Below, piece after piece: positions 1 through 10,400 of a stretch of DNA of 64,000 bases. Under the pieces are notes generated by a model, which made no database searches, was not told the origin of the DNA, and saw only the letters and a program-made list of their open reading frames with translations. The stretch is from Pseudoxanthomonas kalamensis DSM 18571 (GTDB lineage: Bacteria > Pseudomonadota > Gammaproteobacteria > Xanthomonadales > Xanthomonadaceae). The position numbers and the translations under genes are program-made. Each line of letters opens with the position of its first letter. Position 1 is the stretch's first letter. The DNA lies in assembly GCF_010211745.1 (NCBI RefSeq), contig NZ_PDWQ01000002.1, forward strand, positions 248,001-312,000. The letters are read 5' to 3'.

Positions 1-1215
1 GCTCATGCCCAGCGTCTTCAGGCCGTTCATGCCGGTGGCAATGGCCACGTCGCCAAAGCGCCAGACGGCGGTGTCGACCGCATCCTGGCCCTTGTAACGC
101 ACGTTGCGCGGTACCCGCGTGTACAGGCTGTGCCGCGCCGGTTCGGCCATGCCGTAGGCCAGGCCGCGGCTGACGATCAGCGCCAGCACCGTCGGCGCCA
201 GCGGGCCGACCAACCACGGCAGGGTGAACAGCGGGGCATGCGGATCCTGCGCGAACACCACGACCAGCAGGACCGCCACGCTGATCGACGCCCACAACAT
301 GATCAACACCCCCGGCCCCTTCCGCGGCAACAGCCAACGGGTCACGAATACCTGCATCAGCACGGTCAGGATGTTGCAGACCAGGTCCACATCGGCATGG
401 AAACGCGTGCGCGCCGCCGCGTCGGCGAAGGTCGCGCCGGAATAGTCGATCATCAGCGCATAGTTGACCGTGCCGATACCGTCGGCCAGCAGCAGCAGCA
501 CCGCCATGCCGCGGATGAAAGGATCGGTGAATATCTGCTTCAACCCGTCCCACATGCTGCCGCCGACCGCGTCCTCGTGGCCGGCCTCGTGCCGACGGGC
601 GCCATGCACACGCGCCCAGCGACCCAGCAGCACCACGCAGACCGTCGCGATGCCCAGCAAGCCGGCCGACACCATCAGCAACGGCGCCACCCCGATCACG
701 TCGACCAGCGAGCGCGTCAGCGCCGGACCGGCCAGCGCGCCCAGCGTGCCGGCGACGGCGATCACCGGGAACAACCGCTTCGACTGGTCCAGGCTCCAGA
801 TGTCGGACATGAAAATCCAGAACACCGACACCACGATCAGATTGAACACGCTGACCCAGACGAAGAACACCATACCAAGCATGCGCGGGCTGAGCAGGCC
901 CACATTGGTGAACGCCGGCACGAAGGCCAGCAGGCAGGCGATGAAGAACAGGTACACCACCGGCACCAGCTTGCGCCGCGGCCAGCGCGAGGCCAGCGCG
1001 GCGAACACCGGGGTGAGTATCAACGTGGCGACGAAGGTGGCAGCGTAGAACCACGGCAACTGGGTCGAGCCGACCGCGGCCGACAGCTGCTCCCGCACCG
1101 GGCGGATCACGTAGTACGCGGCCAGCACGCAGAAGAAATAGACGAAGGAGATGCCCACCGCGCGCCATTCGCCCGCATGCACCCGGCTTGCCGTGGGCGC
1201 GTGTTCAGTCTGCAT
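1..1215 (-). CDS. NTP/NDP-exchange-type MFS transporter, 3' end outside window
   Basis: Polytopic inner-membrane transporter of the type usually annotated as NTP/NDP exchange transporter or MFS transporter, distantly related to the ATP/ADP translocases. The 405 visible codons are open to the window edge, so the C-terminus is missing. The N-terminus reads MQTEHAPTASRVHAGEWRAV and runs into the family hallmark FCVLAAYYVIRPVREQL near residues 28-44. Further hydrophobic spans follow, including VFFVWVSVFNLIVVSVFWIFMSD near residue 110. About ten membrane segments can be made out. The start is the first ATG before this block. The gene is divergent from the GMC oxidoreductase, with 106 bp between the two starts. 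The substrate cannot be deduced; nucleotide exchange is only the family label, and most free-living Xanthomonadaceae homologues are uncharacterised. Confidence 0.8.
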   Translation of the reverse strand, partial: MQTEHAPTASRVHAGEWRAVGISFVYFFCVLAAYYVIRPVREQLSAAVGSTQLPWFYAATFVATLILTPVFAALASRWPRRKLVPVVYLFFIACLLAFVPAFTNVGLLSPRMLGMVFFVWVSVFNLIVVSVFWIFMSDIWSLDQSKRLFPVIAVAGTLGALAGPALTRSLVDVIGVAPLLMVSAGLLGIATVCVVLLGRWARVHGARRHEAGHEDAVGGSMWDGLKQIFTDPFIRGMAVLLLLADGIGTVNYALMIDYSGATFADAAARTRFHADVDLVCNILTVLMQVFVTRWLLPRKGPGVLIMLWASISVAVLLVVVFAQDPHAPLFTLPWLVGPLAPTVLALIVSRGLAYGMAEPARHSLYTRVPRNVRYKGQDAVDTAVWRFGDVAIATGMNGLKTLGMS

Positions 1216-1321
1216 CTGTGCGTGCCCCACGTATTCCGACGGCCGCAGTATACGATGCAGCGCAGCATCGGCAGCAAGCGGGCTGCCGCTATGCTCCGTT
1301 CCACCCAGCCCGGACTGCATC

Positions 1322-2911
1322 GTGTACGACTTCATCATCATCGGCGCCGGCTCGGCCGGCTGCGTGCTGGCCCACCGGCTGTCCGAAGACCCCGACGCCC
1401 GCGTGCTGCTACTGGAAGCCGGGCCGCGCGACTGGCACCCGTTCATCCACATGCCAGCCGGGCTGTCGCGGCTGGTCAAGCTGAAAAGCGTCAACTGGAA
1501 CTACGACACCGAACCACAGCCGCACTTGAACGGCCGCAGGCTGTGGTGGCCGCGCGGGCGGGTGCTGGGCGGCTCCAGCTCGATCAACGCCATGTGCTAT
1601 ATCCGCGGGCTGCCGGACGATTACGACGAATGGAGTGCGCTCGGTGCGCAGGGCTGGAGCTGGCGCGAGGTACTGCCCTACTTCCGCCGCAGCGAAGGCA
1701 ACAGCCGCGGTAGCGACGCCTTGCACGGTGGCGACGGTCCGTTGAAGGTCTCGGACCTGCGCCACGTCAATTCGCTGTCCTCGGCCTTCATCGAGGCCGC
1801 GCAACAGGCCGGCCAGCCGCGCAACGACGACTTCAACGGCCCGCGGCAGGACGGCGCCGGCTTCTACCAGGTCACCCAGAAGGACGGCACGCGCTGTTCC
1901 ACCGCGGTCGCCTACCTGGATCCGGCACGCAGCCGCCCCAATCTCGAAATCGCCACCGGCGCCCGCGTGCAGCGCATCGTGCTGGAAGGCGGTCGTGCCG
2001 TCGGTGTCGAGGTCATGCACGGCAGGCAGCAGCGCCTGCTGCGGGCGCAACGCGAGGTGCTGCTCTGCGGCGGCGCAATCAATTCGCCGCAACTGCTGAT
2101 GCTGTCGGGCATCGGCCCGGCCGACCATCTTCGTGAATACGGCATCGCCGTGGCCGTCGATCTGCCCCAGGTCGGCGGCAACCTGCAGGACCACCTGGAC
2201 ATCTGCACCCTGCAGCATTCCACCCAGCCGGTCAGCTACGACCGTGCCAGCGAGCTGAAGACCGCATTCGACTACTACCTGCGCGGCAGGCGCGGGCCCG
2301 GCAGCAGCAACATCGCCGAAGCCGGCGGCTTCCTGCGCTCACGCCTGGCCGGCGACGCGCGGGCCGACATCCAGCTGCACTTCGTGCCGGCCATGCTGGA
2401 CGACCACGGCCGCCACCGGCTTGCCGGCGACGGCTACACCCTGCACGCCTGCTTCCTGCGCCCGCGCAGCCGCGGCACGATCGGCCTGGCCAGCGCCGAC
2501 CCTTGTGCTCCGGCGCGCATCCAGCCCAACTACCTGAGCGATCCCGAGGGCTTCGACCTGGCGATGATGGTCGAATGCGCCAAGGTGTCCCGCGAAATCT
2601 TCGCCCAGCCGGCGTTCGATCCCTACCGCGGCGCACCGATCTTCCCCGCCCGCAGCGACCTGTCCGACCGCGAGCTGGCCGACTTCGTCCGCGCCAAGGC
2701 CGAAACCGTCTACCACCCGGTCGGCAGCTGCCGGATGGGCCGCGACGACGCCAGCGTGGTCGACCCGCAACTGCACGTCCGCGGCGTGGACGGCCTGCGC
2801 GTGGTCGACGCCTCGGTGATGCCGCGCCTGATCGGCGGCAACACCAACGCGCCGACGACCATGATCGCCGAACGGGCGGCGGACCTCATTCTGGGCCGAA
2901 AGCCCCTCTAG
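1322..2911 (+). CDS. GMC-family FAD oxidoreductase (choline/alcohol dehydrogenase-like)
   Basis: FAD-dependent glucose-methanol-choline oxidoreductase of 529 aa, the usual length for BetA/AlkJ-type alcohol dehydrogenases. The N-terminus carries the dinucleotide-binding motif GAGSAG at residues 8-13. The GMC signature block LWWPRGRVLGGSSSINAMCY follows, then GGAINSPQLLMLSGIGPADHL. Near the C-terminus come the catalytic-histidine region YHPVGSCRMG and the terminal block VVDASVMPRLIGGNTNAPTT. The chosen start is GTG at 1322, because family members begin with (M)YDFIIIGAGSAG; the frame stays open upstream but codes nothing recognisable, and the Shine-Dalgarno is weak. There is no clear signal peptide, so it is probably cytoplasmic or membrane-associated. 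The substrate is unknown: choline, long-chain alcohols and PEG-type alcohols are all possible in this family. No betB or betaine transport genes lie nearby, which weakens a choline assignment. Confidence 0.9.
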   Translation: MYDFIIIGAGSAGCVLAHRLSEDPDARVLLLEAGPRDWHPFIHMPAGLSRLVKLKSVNWNYDTEPQPHLNGRRLWWPRGRVLGGSSSINAMCYIRGLPDDYDEWSALGAQGWSWREVLPYFRRSEGNSRGSDALHGGDGPLKVSDLRHVNSLSSAFIEAAQQAGQPRNDDFNGPRQDGAGFYQVTQKDGTRCSTAVAYLDPARSRPNLEIATGARVQRIVLEGGRAVGVEVMHGRQQRLLRAQREVLLCGGAINSPQLLMLSGIGPADHLREYGIAVAVDLPQVGGNLQDHLDICTLQHSTQPVSYDRASELKTAFDYYLRGRRGPGSSNIAEAGGFLRSRLAGDARADIQLHFVPAMLDDHGRHRLAGDGYTLHACFLRPRSRGTIGLASADPCAPARIQPNYLSDPEGFDLAMMVECAKVSREIFAQPAFDPYRGAPIFPARSDLSDRELADFVRAKAETVYHPVGSCRMGRDDASVVDPQLHVRGVDGLRVVDASVMPRLIGGNTNAPTTMIAERAADLILGRKPL

Positions 2912-2930
2912 ATCCGGGCTTTTCCGGATC
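2911..2930 (+). terminator. Short perfect hairpin after the GMC gene
   Basis: GATCCGG and CCGGATC pair perfectly (7 bp) around the loop GCTTTT, starting at the stop codon of the GMC gene. No T-run follows, so intrinsic termination is only possible. It sits between convergent genes. Confidence 0.35.
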
Positions 2931-3013
2931 AACGCCACCGGCACGATGACCCGGCGAAGCCGTGCTGTTCAAGTGCGCGCGACCGTCGGCTATCGTCGGA
3001 TCGTGGGCACCGC

Positions 3014-4000
3014 TCAACGCGCGACTTTGAGACGCACCTCTACCCGGCGATTCGGGATAAGGCATTCGCGCAAAGCCGCCTGCGGCTTGACGCCATCGCA
3101 CGATTGCACCTGCTCGGTATCGCCCTTGAAGCTGTAACTCACCTTGCCGGCATCGATGCCGCGTTCGATCAGCAACGCGTGCACCGTTCGCGCGCGACGC
3201 TCGGACAGCGCCTGGTTGTAGTCGTGGCCGCGCCCCTGCAGGCGGTCGGCATGGCCCACCAGCTCGACCCCGGTGAGCGTCAGGCCTTCCGTGCGCAGGC
3301 GATCGAGTTCGCGGTCCAGGCTCTGCAGCGAGTACGCGCGGATGTCGTCGCGGCCCGAGCGGTCGAACTCGAACAGCACGTTGGCCGTAAGCACGGCATC
3401 GGCCGGCAGGACAGCGGCGGCGCACTGGCGCGAAAGCGCCTCGGCATCGCTCACCCAGTCCTCGGCGATCTGGATGTACGGCTTGGCGTGGCGCCACTGC
3501 TGCTGGTTGAACTCGTTGCCGGCATGCACCAGCTCCACCTCGCCGCAGGCCACGGCCTGCTGCGCGCATTCGAAGCCCGGGGTGCCGTGGATCGCGCCCA
3601 GGCGCTTCCACAGATCCTCGCGCACGCGGGCGGCGTTGTTGACCAACGGCGTGTCGGTGGGCAGCGGGGACACGCCCTGCTCCATGCCCACGATCAGCTT
3701 CTCCGATTCGGTCAGCGCTTCCTGCGGGAAGGCGCTGCGATCGTTGCGGCTGTACTCGTGGAAGGACACGTCCAGCCAGCATTGGGCCTTGGACAGATGG
3801 TAATCGCGCACCGGCCGGCCAGCGTCGTTGAGTGCCTTGATCCGGCCCTGGGTGTGCTCGTAGCCGGAAAGGTCGGCGTGGATCGCCTCGTCGGTGATCC
3901 GGGCATCCGGCGGCACCAGTTGCGTCTGCTGTGCACCGGCGGAGAAGGCAAGGGTCGCCACCACGGCGGCGCACAGGAGGGAGGTCTTCGTATCGGTCAT
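3014..4000 (-). CDS. OmpA-family outer-membrane/peptidoglycan-binding protein
   Basis: Exported 328-aa protein and last gene of the giant surface-protein operon. An N-terminal signal peptide ends around residues 23-25 (AAVVATLAFSAGAQQ). A central region of about 180 residues resembles nothing I can name. The C-terminal third is an OmpA/MotB-type domain: VLFEFDRSGRDDIRAYSLQSL, then VELVGHADRLQG and NQALSERRARTVHALLIERG, ending NRRVEVRLKVAR. This carries the conserved Asp and Arg residues that bind diaminopimelate in peptidoglycan. The ATG is preceded by GAGGA with good spacing, and the start lies only 11 bp downstream of the preceding beta-barrel gene, so the two are surely co-transcribed. The likely role is to anchor the barrel or giant-protein assembly to the cell wall. 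Four or more cysteines in the middle region suggest disulfides. Confidence 0.9.
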   Translation of the reverse strand: MTDTKTSLLCAAVVATLAFSAGAQQTQLVPPDARITDEAIHADLSGYEHTQGRIKALNDAGRPVRDYHLSKAQCWLDVSFHEYSRNDRSAFPQEALTESEKLIVGMEQGVSPLPTDTPLVNNAARVREDLWKRLGAIHGTPGFECAQQAVACGEVELVHAGNEFNQQQWRHAKPYIQIAEDWVSDAEALSRQCAAAVLPADAVLTANVLFEFDRSGRDDIRAYSLQSLDRELDRLRTEGLTLTGVELVGHADRLQGRGHDYNQALSERRARTVHALLIERGIDAGKVSYSFKGDTEQVQSCDGVKPQAALRECLIPNRRVEVRLKVAR

Positions 4001-4011
4001 GTCGGTATTCC

Positions 4012-7000
4012 TCAGCGCACCGGATCGCGGTAGCGGGCGTCTTCCCTGCGGAAGATGTCTTCGTCGAACTTGAAGCGCAGGCGGATGAACGCACCCTGCT
4101 GCGTGTACTCGTAGCCGGTCAGGTCTTCGTCACCGCGGAAACCGGTGGCGTTGTAGCCCACCGACAGCCACAGGTTCTGCCGCAGCAGGCGGCCGACTTC
4201 CACGCCGAACGCATACTGGTTGGCATCGTCCTGGCCGCGGAAGGCCGAGCCGAGCACGCCGATGTCCCAGTTCTCGGTGATGTCGTAGACGATGCGACCC
4301 GACAGCAGCACGGCGTTGAAGTCGTCGTCCACGCGCCCGGTATCGGCATAAAAGAAGCTGTCCTGTTGCCACTTCGCCGCCACCCGGCCGGTCAGCCACC
4401 ACGGCCGCGACGGGTGCCAGTCCGCGTGCGCCGAGACGATGTGCGCGCTGCTGCGGATGTCCTGACCGGTATCCGAACCGAAGCCGGAGCTGTCCATGCC
4501 GCTCTCGTCCTTCTCCAGCTTGTACTCGTAGCGGGCCAGCGCGTTGACGCGGTTGGTGTCGGTGTCGCGGTAGGCCACGCCGACCTGGAACCGGTCCTGC
4601 AGCACGTCGCCGCGCGCGTCGTACTCGGTGCGCAAAAGGTAGTTGCGCGCCAGCACGGTCCAGTCGCGGTTGAGCTTGCGCGCGGCCAGGAACTGCAACA
4701 ACGTGGTGTTGTAGCCCTCGTTGGTGGGCGTGTCGGCGACATCGTCGGAAATGCGGTGTTCCAGCCGCACGTTGCCACGCCACAGCGGATTGGCGCTGTA
4801 ATCCAGTGCGAAGCCGATGCCGGTGGAATCGCCGATGTTCCCGGAGATCACGTTGGTGTGCTCCAGCGTGGTATCCAGGCGCAAGCCTTCGCGCAGGTCC
4901 CAGCGGTTGCGTATGCCCGAGGCGGCCTGGATATCGCGACCGGCAATGGCATCACGCAGGCGGTATTCCGAGAACAGCTGCGTGTCCTTGATGAAGCTGG
5001 TGTCCACGCCCAGCGCCAGCGTGTCGGCTTCACGCCCGTCCTGGGTCAGGCCGTTCACGCCGCTGATGCCGGTCTGCTTTTCGTAACGTCCGTAGATGCG
5101 GCTGCGCTCGCGCAACTGGTAGTCCATGCCCAGCGCCACGCGGCTGCGGTCTTCGCCATGGATGTCCTGCTCGACTTCGCCACCGATGCTGAAACGGTCG
5201 CTGGGGCGATAGCCCACGCCAAGGCGCAGCATGTCCGACGACAGTTCGGTGCCGACCGGCAGGCCGCTGCCCACATCGTTGGGATTGCCGCTGCTGATGA
5301 TCGGCAGACCGGTCAGCGGGTCCAGCGGTTGCTGGCCGTAGCCCAGCGCACCGCCGCCGGAACCTGTCGCATAACCGCCGGACAGGCCGCCGATGTTGCC
5401 GTAACCGCTGCTGGTGGCCCACGTGTAATACGCACCGACGGTTTCGCGGATGGCGCGGTAGCCCACATCCAGCGTCAGCTTGTCGGTGAGCTTCACCCGG
5501 GTGCCGGCGCTGGCCGCTTCGCGCTCGCCGCCTTGCGGATTGCGATCCTCGCTGCGCAAGCCTTCGGCGTACAGCTCGAAGCGATCGGTCAGGCGCCAGC
5601 GCGCGGTCGCGCTGTACTCGCCCCGCCCGCCGTACAGCGGCGAGGCCGGGTTGTTGAACTCCGGATCGGACTGCCCCGCGAACAACTTCAGGTCCAGCGC
5701 CTTGCCGGCATGGCCCAGTTCCACCCGCCATGCATCGCCTTCCACCAGGCCGCTCAGTCCCTGCAGGCCCGGCGTGCCGTACTGGTTGACGCTGTTGGTG
5801 TTGACCTCGCTGCGCGTGCGCGCGGCCTCGGCGACCAGCCAGGTGTTGGCGCCGAAACGGTAGCCCACGTTGGCGCTGCCCATCTCGAACGCAGCGAACG
5901 GATTGCGGTCGTCCACGTACGAACCACCGACCTCGCCGTGCTCGCCGACACGCAGCTGCGCATCCGCGCCCAGCACCAGGAACTTCTCGGTGCCCTGGTC
6001 GAGCTCGTAGGTGATGCGCAGCGACACCGGGTTGAGGTCGCTGTCGAACGCCGGCAGGAAGCTGTTGAGCAGGATGCGGCCTGAGAACGGCTCGAAGCTG
6101 TAGTCCACCAGCCGGCCCAGCGGGCGCACCGAGACGATCCGCGAGGGCTGGTCGCGGTCGCGCACGACCACTTCCACCCGCTCGCTGCCTTCCAGCACGG
6201 CATTGTTGCGCAGCCCGTACGGACCGCTGCCGGCGGCCGGCAGTTCCTCGATCACCTGACGCAACGAATCCTCGATGGCGAAGACATTGCCGCGCACGCG
6301 GGTGTTCTCGAAATGCCAGCCCAGGCCGGTCGCGGTGCGGTTGTAGGTGCCCAGTACCCGCTGACCCGCCTGGGTGCCGAAATCGGCGCCGGTCTGGGTG
6401 GCGATGTTGTCGCCGGTCTGGAAGTCGCCGTACAGCAGGTAGCTGCGGTCCTTGTCCACGCGCACGTACAGGCGCTCGGCCGAGCGCGCGTCGAACCCGC
6501 GCAGCGAAGCATCGCCGTATACCGGGTAGAACTCCTCCGGCTGGATGTCGCGCAGCAGCCGCGCACGCACATCCTTGTCCGAGTCGTAGGCCGCGGTCAG
6601 CAGGTACTCGCCCTTGATCGCGCCCTTGACGAAGAACGCTGTGCGCGCGGCACCGTTGGCCTTGCCGTTGTTAAACTGCTTCTCCCAGCGGCGGATTTCC
6701 CGTTCGAACCCGTCTCCCTGCTGGGTGCCATTGATCAGGTTGTTGCCATCGCGGCGGAAATTGATGACGCCCTCGATCAGGCCGGTGGCGAGCAGTTCGC
6801 GCATCTCGGGCACGAAGCCGATCACGCCTTCGGCGCTGTGGCTGCCCGATGTCACTCGCAGCAGCACATCCTGCGGATCGTGCGGCGCCAGCAGTTCGAA
6901 TTCGGCACGCCCGTCGCGTACCGGCAACTGGATGCCTGGGGTAACCTGATCGGCATCGAGACGGCCGGGGCCGAGCTCGTCGGTACGGCCGTCGGCCAGC

Positions 7001-7419
7001 TTGATGCGTCCGCCGCTGTGCTCGATGGTGGCGAAGGACTCGCCCGCCATCGGCTTGCCTTCGGCATCGTACAACTGCACGACCACCTTTACTGGCGACT
7101 GGCCATCGGCCGGCACGCCGTCGCGGTCGACTTCGACCACCACACGATCAACGCCGGCATTGACGCTGTAGTCGACGTTGCCGGGTTGTGCGTACAGCGG
7201 TTGCGGCGCGCTGTCCCGCGATTCGGGCGATTGCGGATACAGCGGCGTGGCCTGGCCCAGCACCGGGGTGAAGCGCTGGTCGCCGGACACGCTCTGCGCC
7301 ATTGCCAACGAAGGTGTCACCGCGAGCGCAAGCGCCAGCGCGAGGGGATGGAGCGAATGACGCGAAACATGCATGGCACGGGATTCCGGGATCGACGAAC
7401 GCAGGGCGAAGCGGCTCAT
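4012..7419 (-). CDS. Ig-like plus beta-barrel outer-membrane protein (1135 aa)
   Basis: Large outer-membrane protein, second gene of the surface operon. The signal peptide is long (hydrophobic core LHPLALALALAVTPSLAMAQ near residues 23-42). A bacterial Ig-like/invasin-type domain follows near residues 80-190, where VDRDGVPADGQSPVKVVVQLYDAEGKP is typical. The remaining 900 or so residues alternate aromatic and charged strands (SANVGYRFGANTWLVAEAART, LRLGVGYRPSDRFSIGGEVEQ, GVAYRDTDTNRVNALARYEYKL) as in a large beta-barrel, ending RLRFKFDEDIFRRED. No TonB box or plug motif was recognised. The start overlaps the stop of the giant gene by 4 bp (ATGA) and has an excellent Shine-Dalgarno (GGGGAGGTG), so translation is coupled. 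A role as outer-membrane partner or exporter of the giant protein is inference from the linkage; no function is known to me. Confidence 0.85.
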   Translation of the reverse strand: MSRFALRSSIPESRAMHVSRHSLHPLALALALAVTPSLAMAQSVSGDQRFTPVLGQATPLYPQSPESRDSAPQPLYAQPGNVDYSVNAGVDRVVVEVDRDGVPADGQSPVKVVVQLYDAEGKPMAGESFATIEHSGGRIKLADGRTDELGPGRLDADQVTPGIQLPVRDGRAEFELLAPHDPQDVLLRVTSGSHSAEGVIGFVPEMRELLATGLIEGVINFRRDGNNLINGTQQGDGFEREIRRWEKQFNNGKANGAARTAFFVKGAIKGEYLLTAAYDSDKDVRARLLRDIQPEEFYPVYGDASLRGFDARSAERLYVRVDKDRSYLLYGDFQTGDNIATQTGADFGTQAGQRVLGTYNRTATGLGWHFENTRVRGNVFAIEDSLRQVIEELPAAGSGPYGLRNNAVLEGSERVEVVVRDRDQPSRIVSVRPLGRLVDYSFEPFSGRILLNSFLPAFDSDLNPVSLRITYELDQGTEKFLVLGADAQLRVGEHGEVGGSYVDDRNPFAAFEMGSANVGYRFGANTWLVAEAARTRSEVNTNSVNQYGTPGLQGLSGLVEGDAWRVELGHAGKALDLKLFAGQSDPEFNNPASPLYGGRGEYSATARWRLTDRFELYAEGLRSEDRNPQGGEREAASAGTRVKLTDKLTLDVGYRAIRETVGAYYTWATSSGYGNIGGLSGGYATGSGGGALGYGQQPLDPLTGLPIISSGNPNDVGSGLPVGTELSSDMLRLGVGYRPSDRFSIGGEVEQDIHGEDRSRVALGMDYQLRERSRIYGRYEKQTGISGVNGLTQDGREADTLALGVDTSFIKDTQLFSEYRLRDAIAGRDIQAASGIRNRWDLREGLRLDTTLEHTNVISGNIGDSTGIGFALDYSANPLWRGNVRLEHRISDDVADTPTNEGYNTTLLQFLAARKLNRDWTVLARNYLLRTEYDARGDVLQDRFQVGVAYRDTDTNRVNALARYEYKLEKDESGMDSSGFGSDTGQDIRSSAHIVSAHADWHPSRPWWLTGRVAAKWQQDSFFYADTGRVDDDFNAVLLSGRIVYDITENWDIGVLGSAFRGQDDANQYAFGVEVGRLLRQNLWLSVGYNATGFRGDEDLTGYEYTQQGAFIRLRFKFDEDIFRREDARYRDPVR

Positions 7420-10400
7420 GGCTGCACCTCCCCGTTGCGTGCGTCGTTCGTACCGGTTGGCCTCGGATCGATGATCGGCCGCTGGTCGGACGAATCGGTG
7501 CCCTGCTGCGGCGCGCGCGCCGGCTTGCTCTCGAAGCGCAGGGGCTGCTGCCCGCGTTCGGTTTCCGGCGCGCGGACCTCACCCTGCGTGCGTCGCGCCT
7601 TCACCTGCTCGACCACCGGGTTGGAGCAGCTGCCCTCGATGAAGTCGGCGCGATGCAATTCGCCATTCTTCAGGTCGATGAACAGGCTGTCCGCATCCCC
7701 CAGGTTGCGGTTGCTGCTGGTGGTCAGACGCGAACCCACGGGCAGGGTCGACGGATCGACCTTCAGCGTATGGCTCTTCGGCGGCAGGCCGCAGTAGCTG
7801 TACTTGCCTTCCGAATCACTGACCATCCAGGTGCCGTCCTCGAAGTACATGCGCACGCCGGGAATGCCCAGCTCCTCCTCGTCCTGCAGGTGATTGACGT
7901 TGCAGTCCACGAAGATCTTGCCCAGCACGCAGCCCTCGTCGGCGAATACGCCACCGCTGACGATCACGCGGTACTCGGCCGGGTTGGACGGCACCACGCC
8001 ACCGTTCGGGTACGGCGCCAGCGTGGACGGATCGACGCAGCCGCCATCGATCGAACAGCCATAGGCCCGCGCGCGGTTGATGCCGTCGCCCTGCTGGCTG
8101 CCCACGCCCGCGCGTGCGCGGTAGGTCAGCACCTTCTGCTGGCCCACGGCGAGTTCGCCGACGTCGAACACCAGCGTCGGGCCCGGCTTGCCGAGCGGAT
8201 CGGCGATGCCGGCACTGTCGACGCGCGCGGTACCTTCGATGAAGGTGAAGCCGTGCGGCAGGCGGTCGATCACGTTGACGGTACCCATCGCCGCGCCCGC
8301 GGTCTGCCGGATGGTGATGGTGTAGACCAGGCTGTCACCCACTTCCACGGTCTTGCGGTCGCCGGTCTTGGTGATGACCAGGCCGGGGGCGACCTGCGGA
8401 TCCAGCGGGATGTGGTTGTGCACCGGCGCCGCAACGCCGGAACCCAGCGTCAGCTCCAGGTAATAGGTGGTCGACGTGCCGACCGGACCGGTGGGTGCGG
8501 TGGCGTTGGTCTGCACCGGATAGCTTTCGCCCGGCGTGGATGGTGGCGTCAACGATGAAGTTTCCGCCGGAATCATGCCGGACTCGAACGCATAGCCGGC
8601 CGGCGGCGTCACCGCCAACTGGAAGCTGCACGACGCAGGCGCGTCCGGTCCCAGCAGGAACTGGTAGAAGCCATCCGCGCCGACCGTCATCGACACCGAC
8701 GAGCCCTGCACGGTGTAGCCACCCAGCGAGGCGTTCAGCACGTGCTGCTCGGGCGCATAGCCCGCGCAGGTACCGATCGGCGTCAGGGTGACGCGCGAAC
8801 CGGGAACCGGCGTACGCGTCGTCGCGTCGTAGACCACACCACCAGGGTTCAGCGGCAGGCTTTGCTGCGGCAGGTTTGCGCCGGGCGCCAACACGACGGC
8901 CAGGTGGGTGCTGCCACCCTCGTTGCTGCGGCACGAACTGGCCGTGCCGTTGGCCGTGGCGTTGTCGGCATCGCAGGGCACGGGCGGACCGGCGACGGTT
9001 TCGCCGCTGACCGGCAGACCCCAGACCACGCCCGTGGCCGGATCGCGGAAGCGGATGTCCAGCGGAATGCCGGGCACCTGATCGGCGATGGAATAGCTGC
9101 CGTCCACACCGGTGGTCGCAGTGCCCACGACCTGGCCGCTGGCGTCGACCACTTCCACGACCCAGCCGGACAGGCGACGGTCACCGCCATCGATGCGGCC
9201 GAAGTCGCTGCCCTGATCGAACCACACCGTACCCGACACCGAGGCCGACAGTTGCACCGGCGTCGGCAGCTGGCAGGCGTTCTGGGTGATCGCCGGGTCG
9301 CACACCGGCAGGTCGCCCGGGTTGCCTTCGAAATCGGCGCGCTCTTCCGGCGTCGGCGTGCGGAATTCGTTTTCGCCGCCACCCTCGACGATCACTGCAT
9401 TGCTTACCGGCGTGGCCGTCGCCGCGGCCGCGGCCACGTGCACCGCGGCGACGATGCTGTCGGCCGAGGTCGCGCCCGCCGCGATCGCCGTGCTGCTGAC
9501 GCAGCGGAAACCGGTGTCGCCCACTGCGCCGGTACAGGTCCAGCCCGTACCGACCGGCGTGGCCGCCAGCGTCAGGCCGGCCGGCAGGCGATCTTCCACC
9601 ACGTACTCGCCCGCGCTGGGCTGCTGCCCGATATTGCGCACGCGCAGCGTGTAGCTGGCGGTGTTGTTGACGGTGAAGATGGCCGGCGTCGCGGTCTTGC
9701 TGACCACCAGGTCGGGCGAATCGCCGATCTCGCCGAAATTGTTGTCGATCGACTCGCCACCCGGCGGCAGCACGATGCCGCTGATCGCCGACGGCGTGGT
9801 GTCCACCGGCGTCGCGGTACCGGTGGTGGTGCCGTCGATGGTGCCGGCGCTGGTGATGCCGTTGAGCGTCTCCGGCGGCTGCGTCGGCTCGGTCACCGTG
9901 TAGGTGCCCGGACGCAAATCGTCGAAACGATAACGGCCCTCGACATCGGTGGTGACGGTGACATCGACGGGCTGGCCCAGGTCGTCGGTGCCGGTCAGCA
10001 CCACCTGCACGCCGGCAAAACCGCCTTCGCCCGTATCGACGACACCGTTGTTGTTGCCGTCGTTGTAGACGCGACCACCGATGGTGCCGGCCGGCACTTC
10101 GCCGAAGTCATTGCCGGTGACGGCCTCGCCCACGCCCAGCGTGACATTGCTGATGACGGAGGGTGTGGTCGTGGGCGGGGTGACGTCGCCACCACCGGTC
10201 CCGGCGACGGTCGTGCCGTTCAGCGTGCCCGCAGGCTGCTCGGGCTCGGTGATCGTGTACGTGCCCGGCGGCAGTTCGGTGAACGCGTAGCTGCCATCCG
10301 GTTGCGTGGTCACTTCGCGGGTGATGGTGTTGCCGGCCAGGTCGGTGCCGGTCAGACGCACGGTGACGTTGCCGATACCTTCCTCCGACGGATCGACGAC

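Noticed and set aside
130-1713. Long plus-strand frame of 527 codons
   Set aside because: Arg/Gln/His-rich shadow of the transporter and the GMC oxidoreductase; no family features.
3931-6084. 717-codon plus-strand frame
   Set aside because: Antisense shadow of the barrel gene; Val/Gln/Arg-rich with no recognisable domain.
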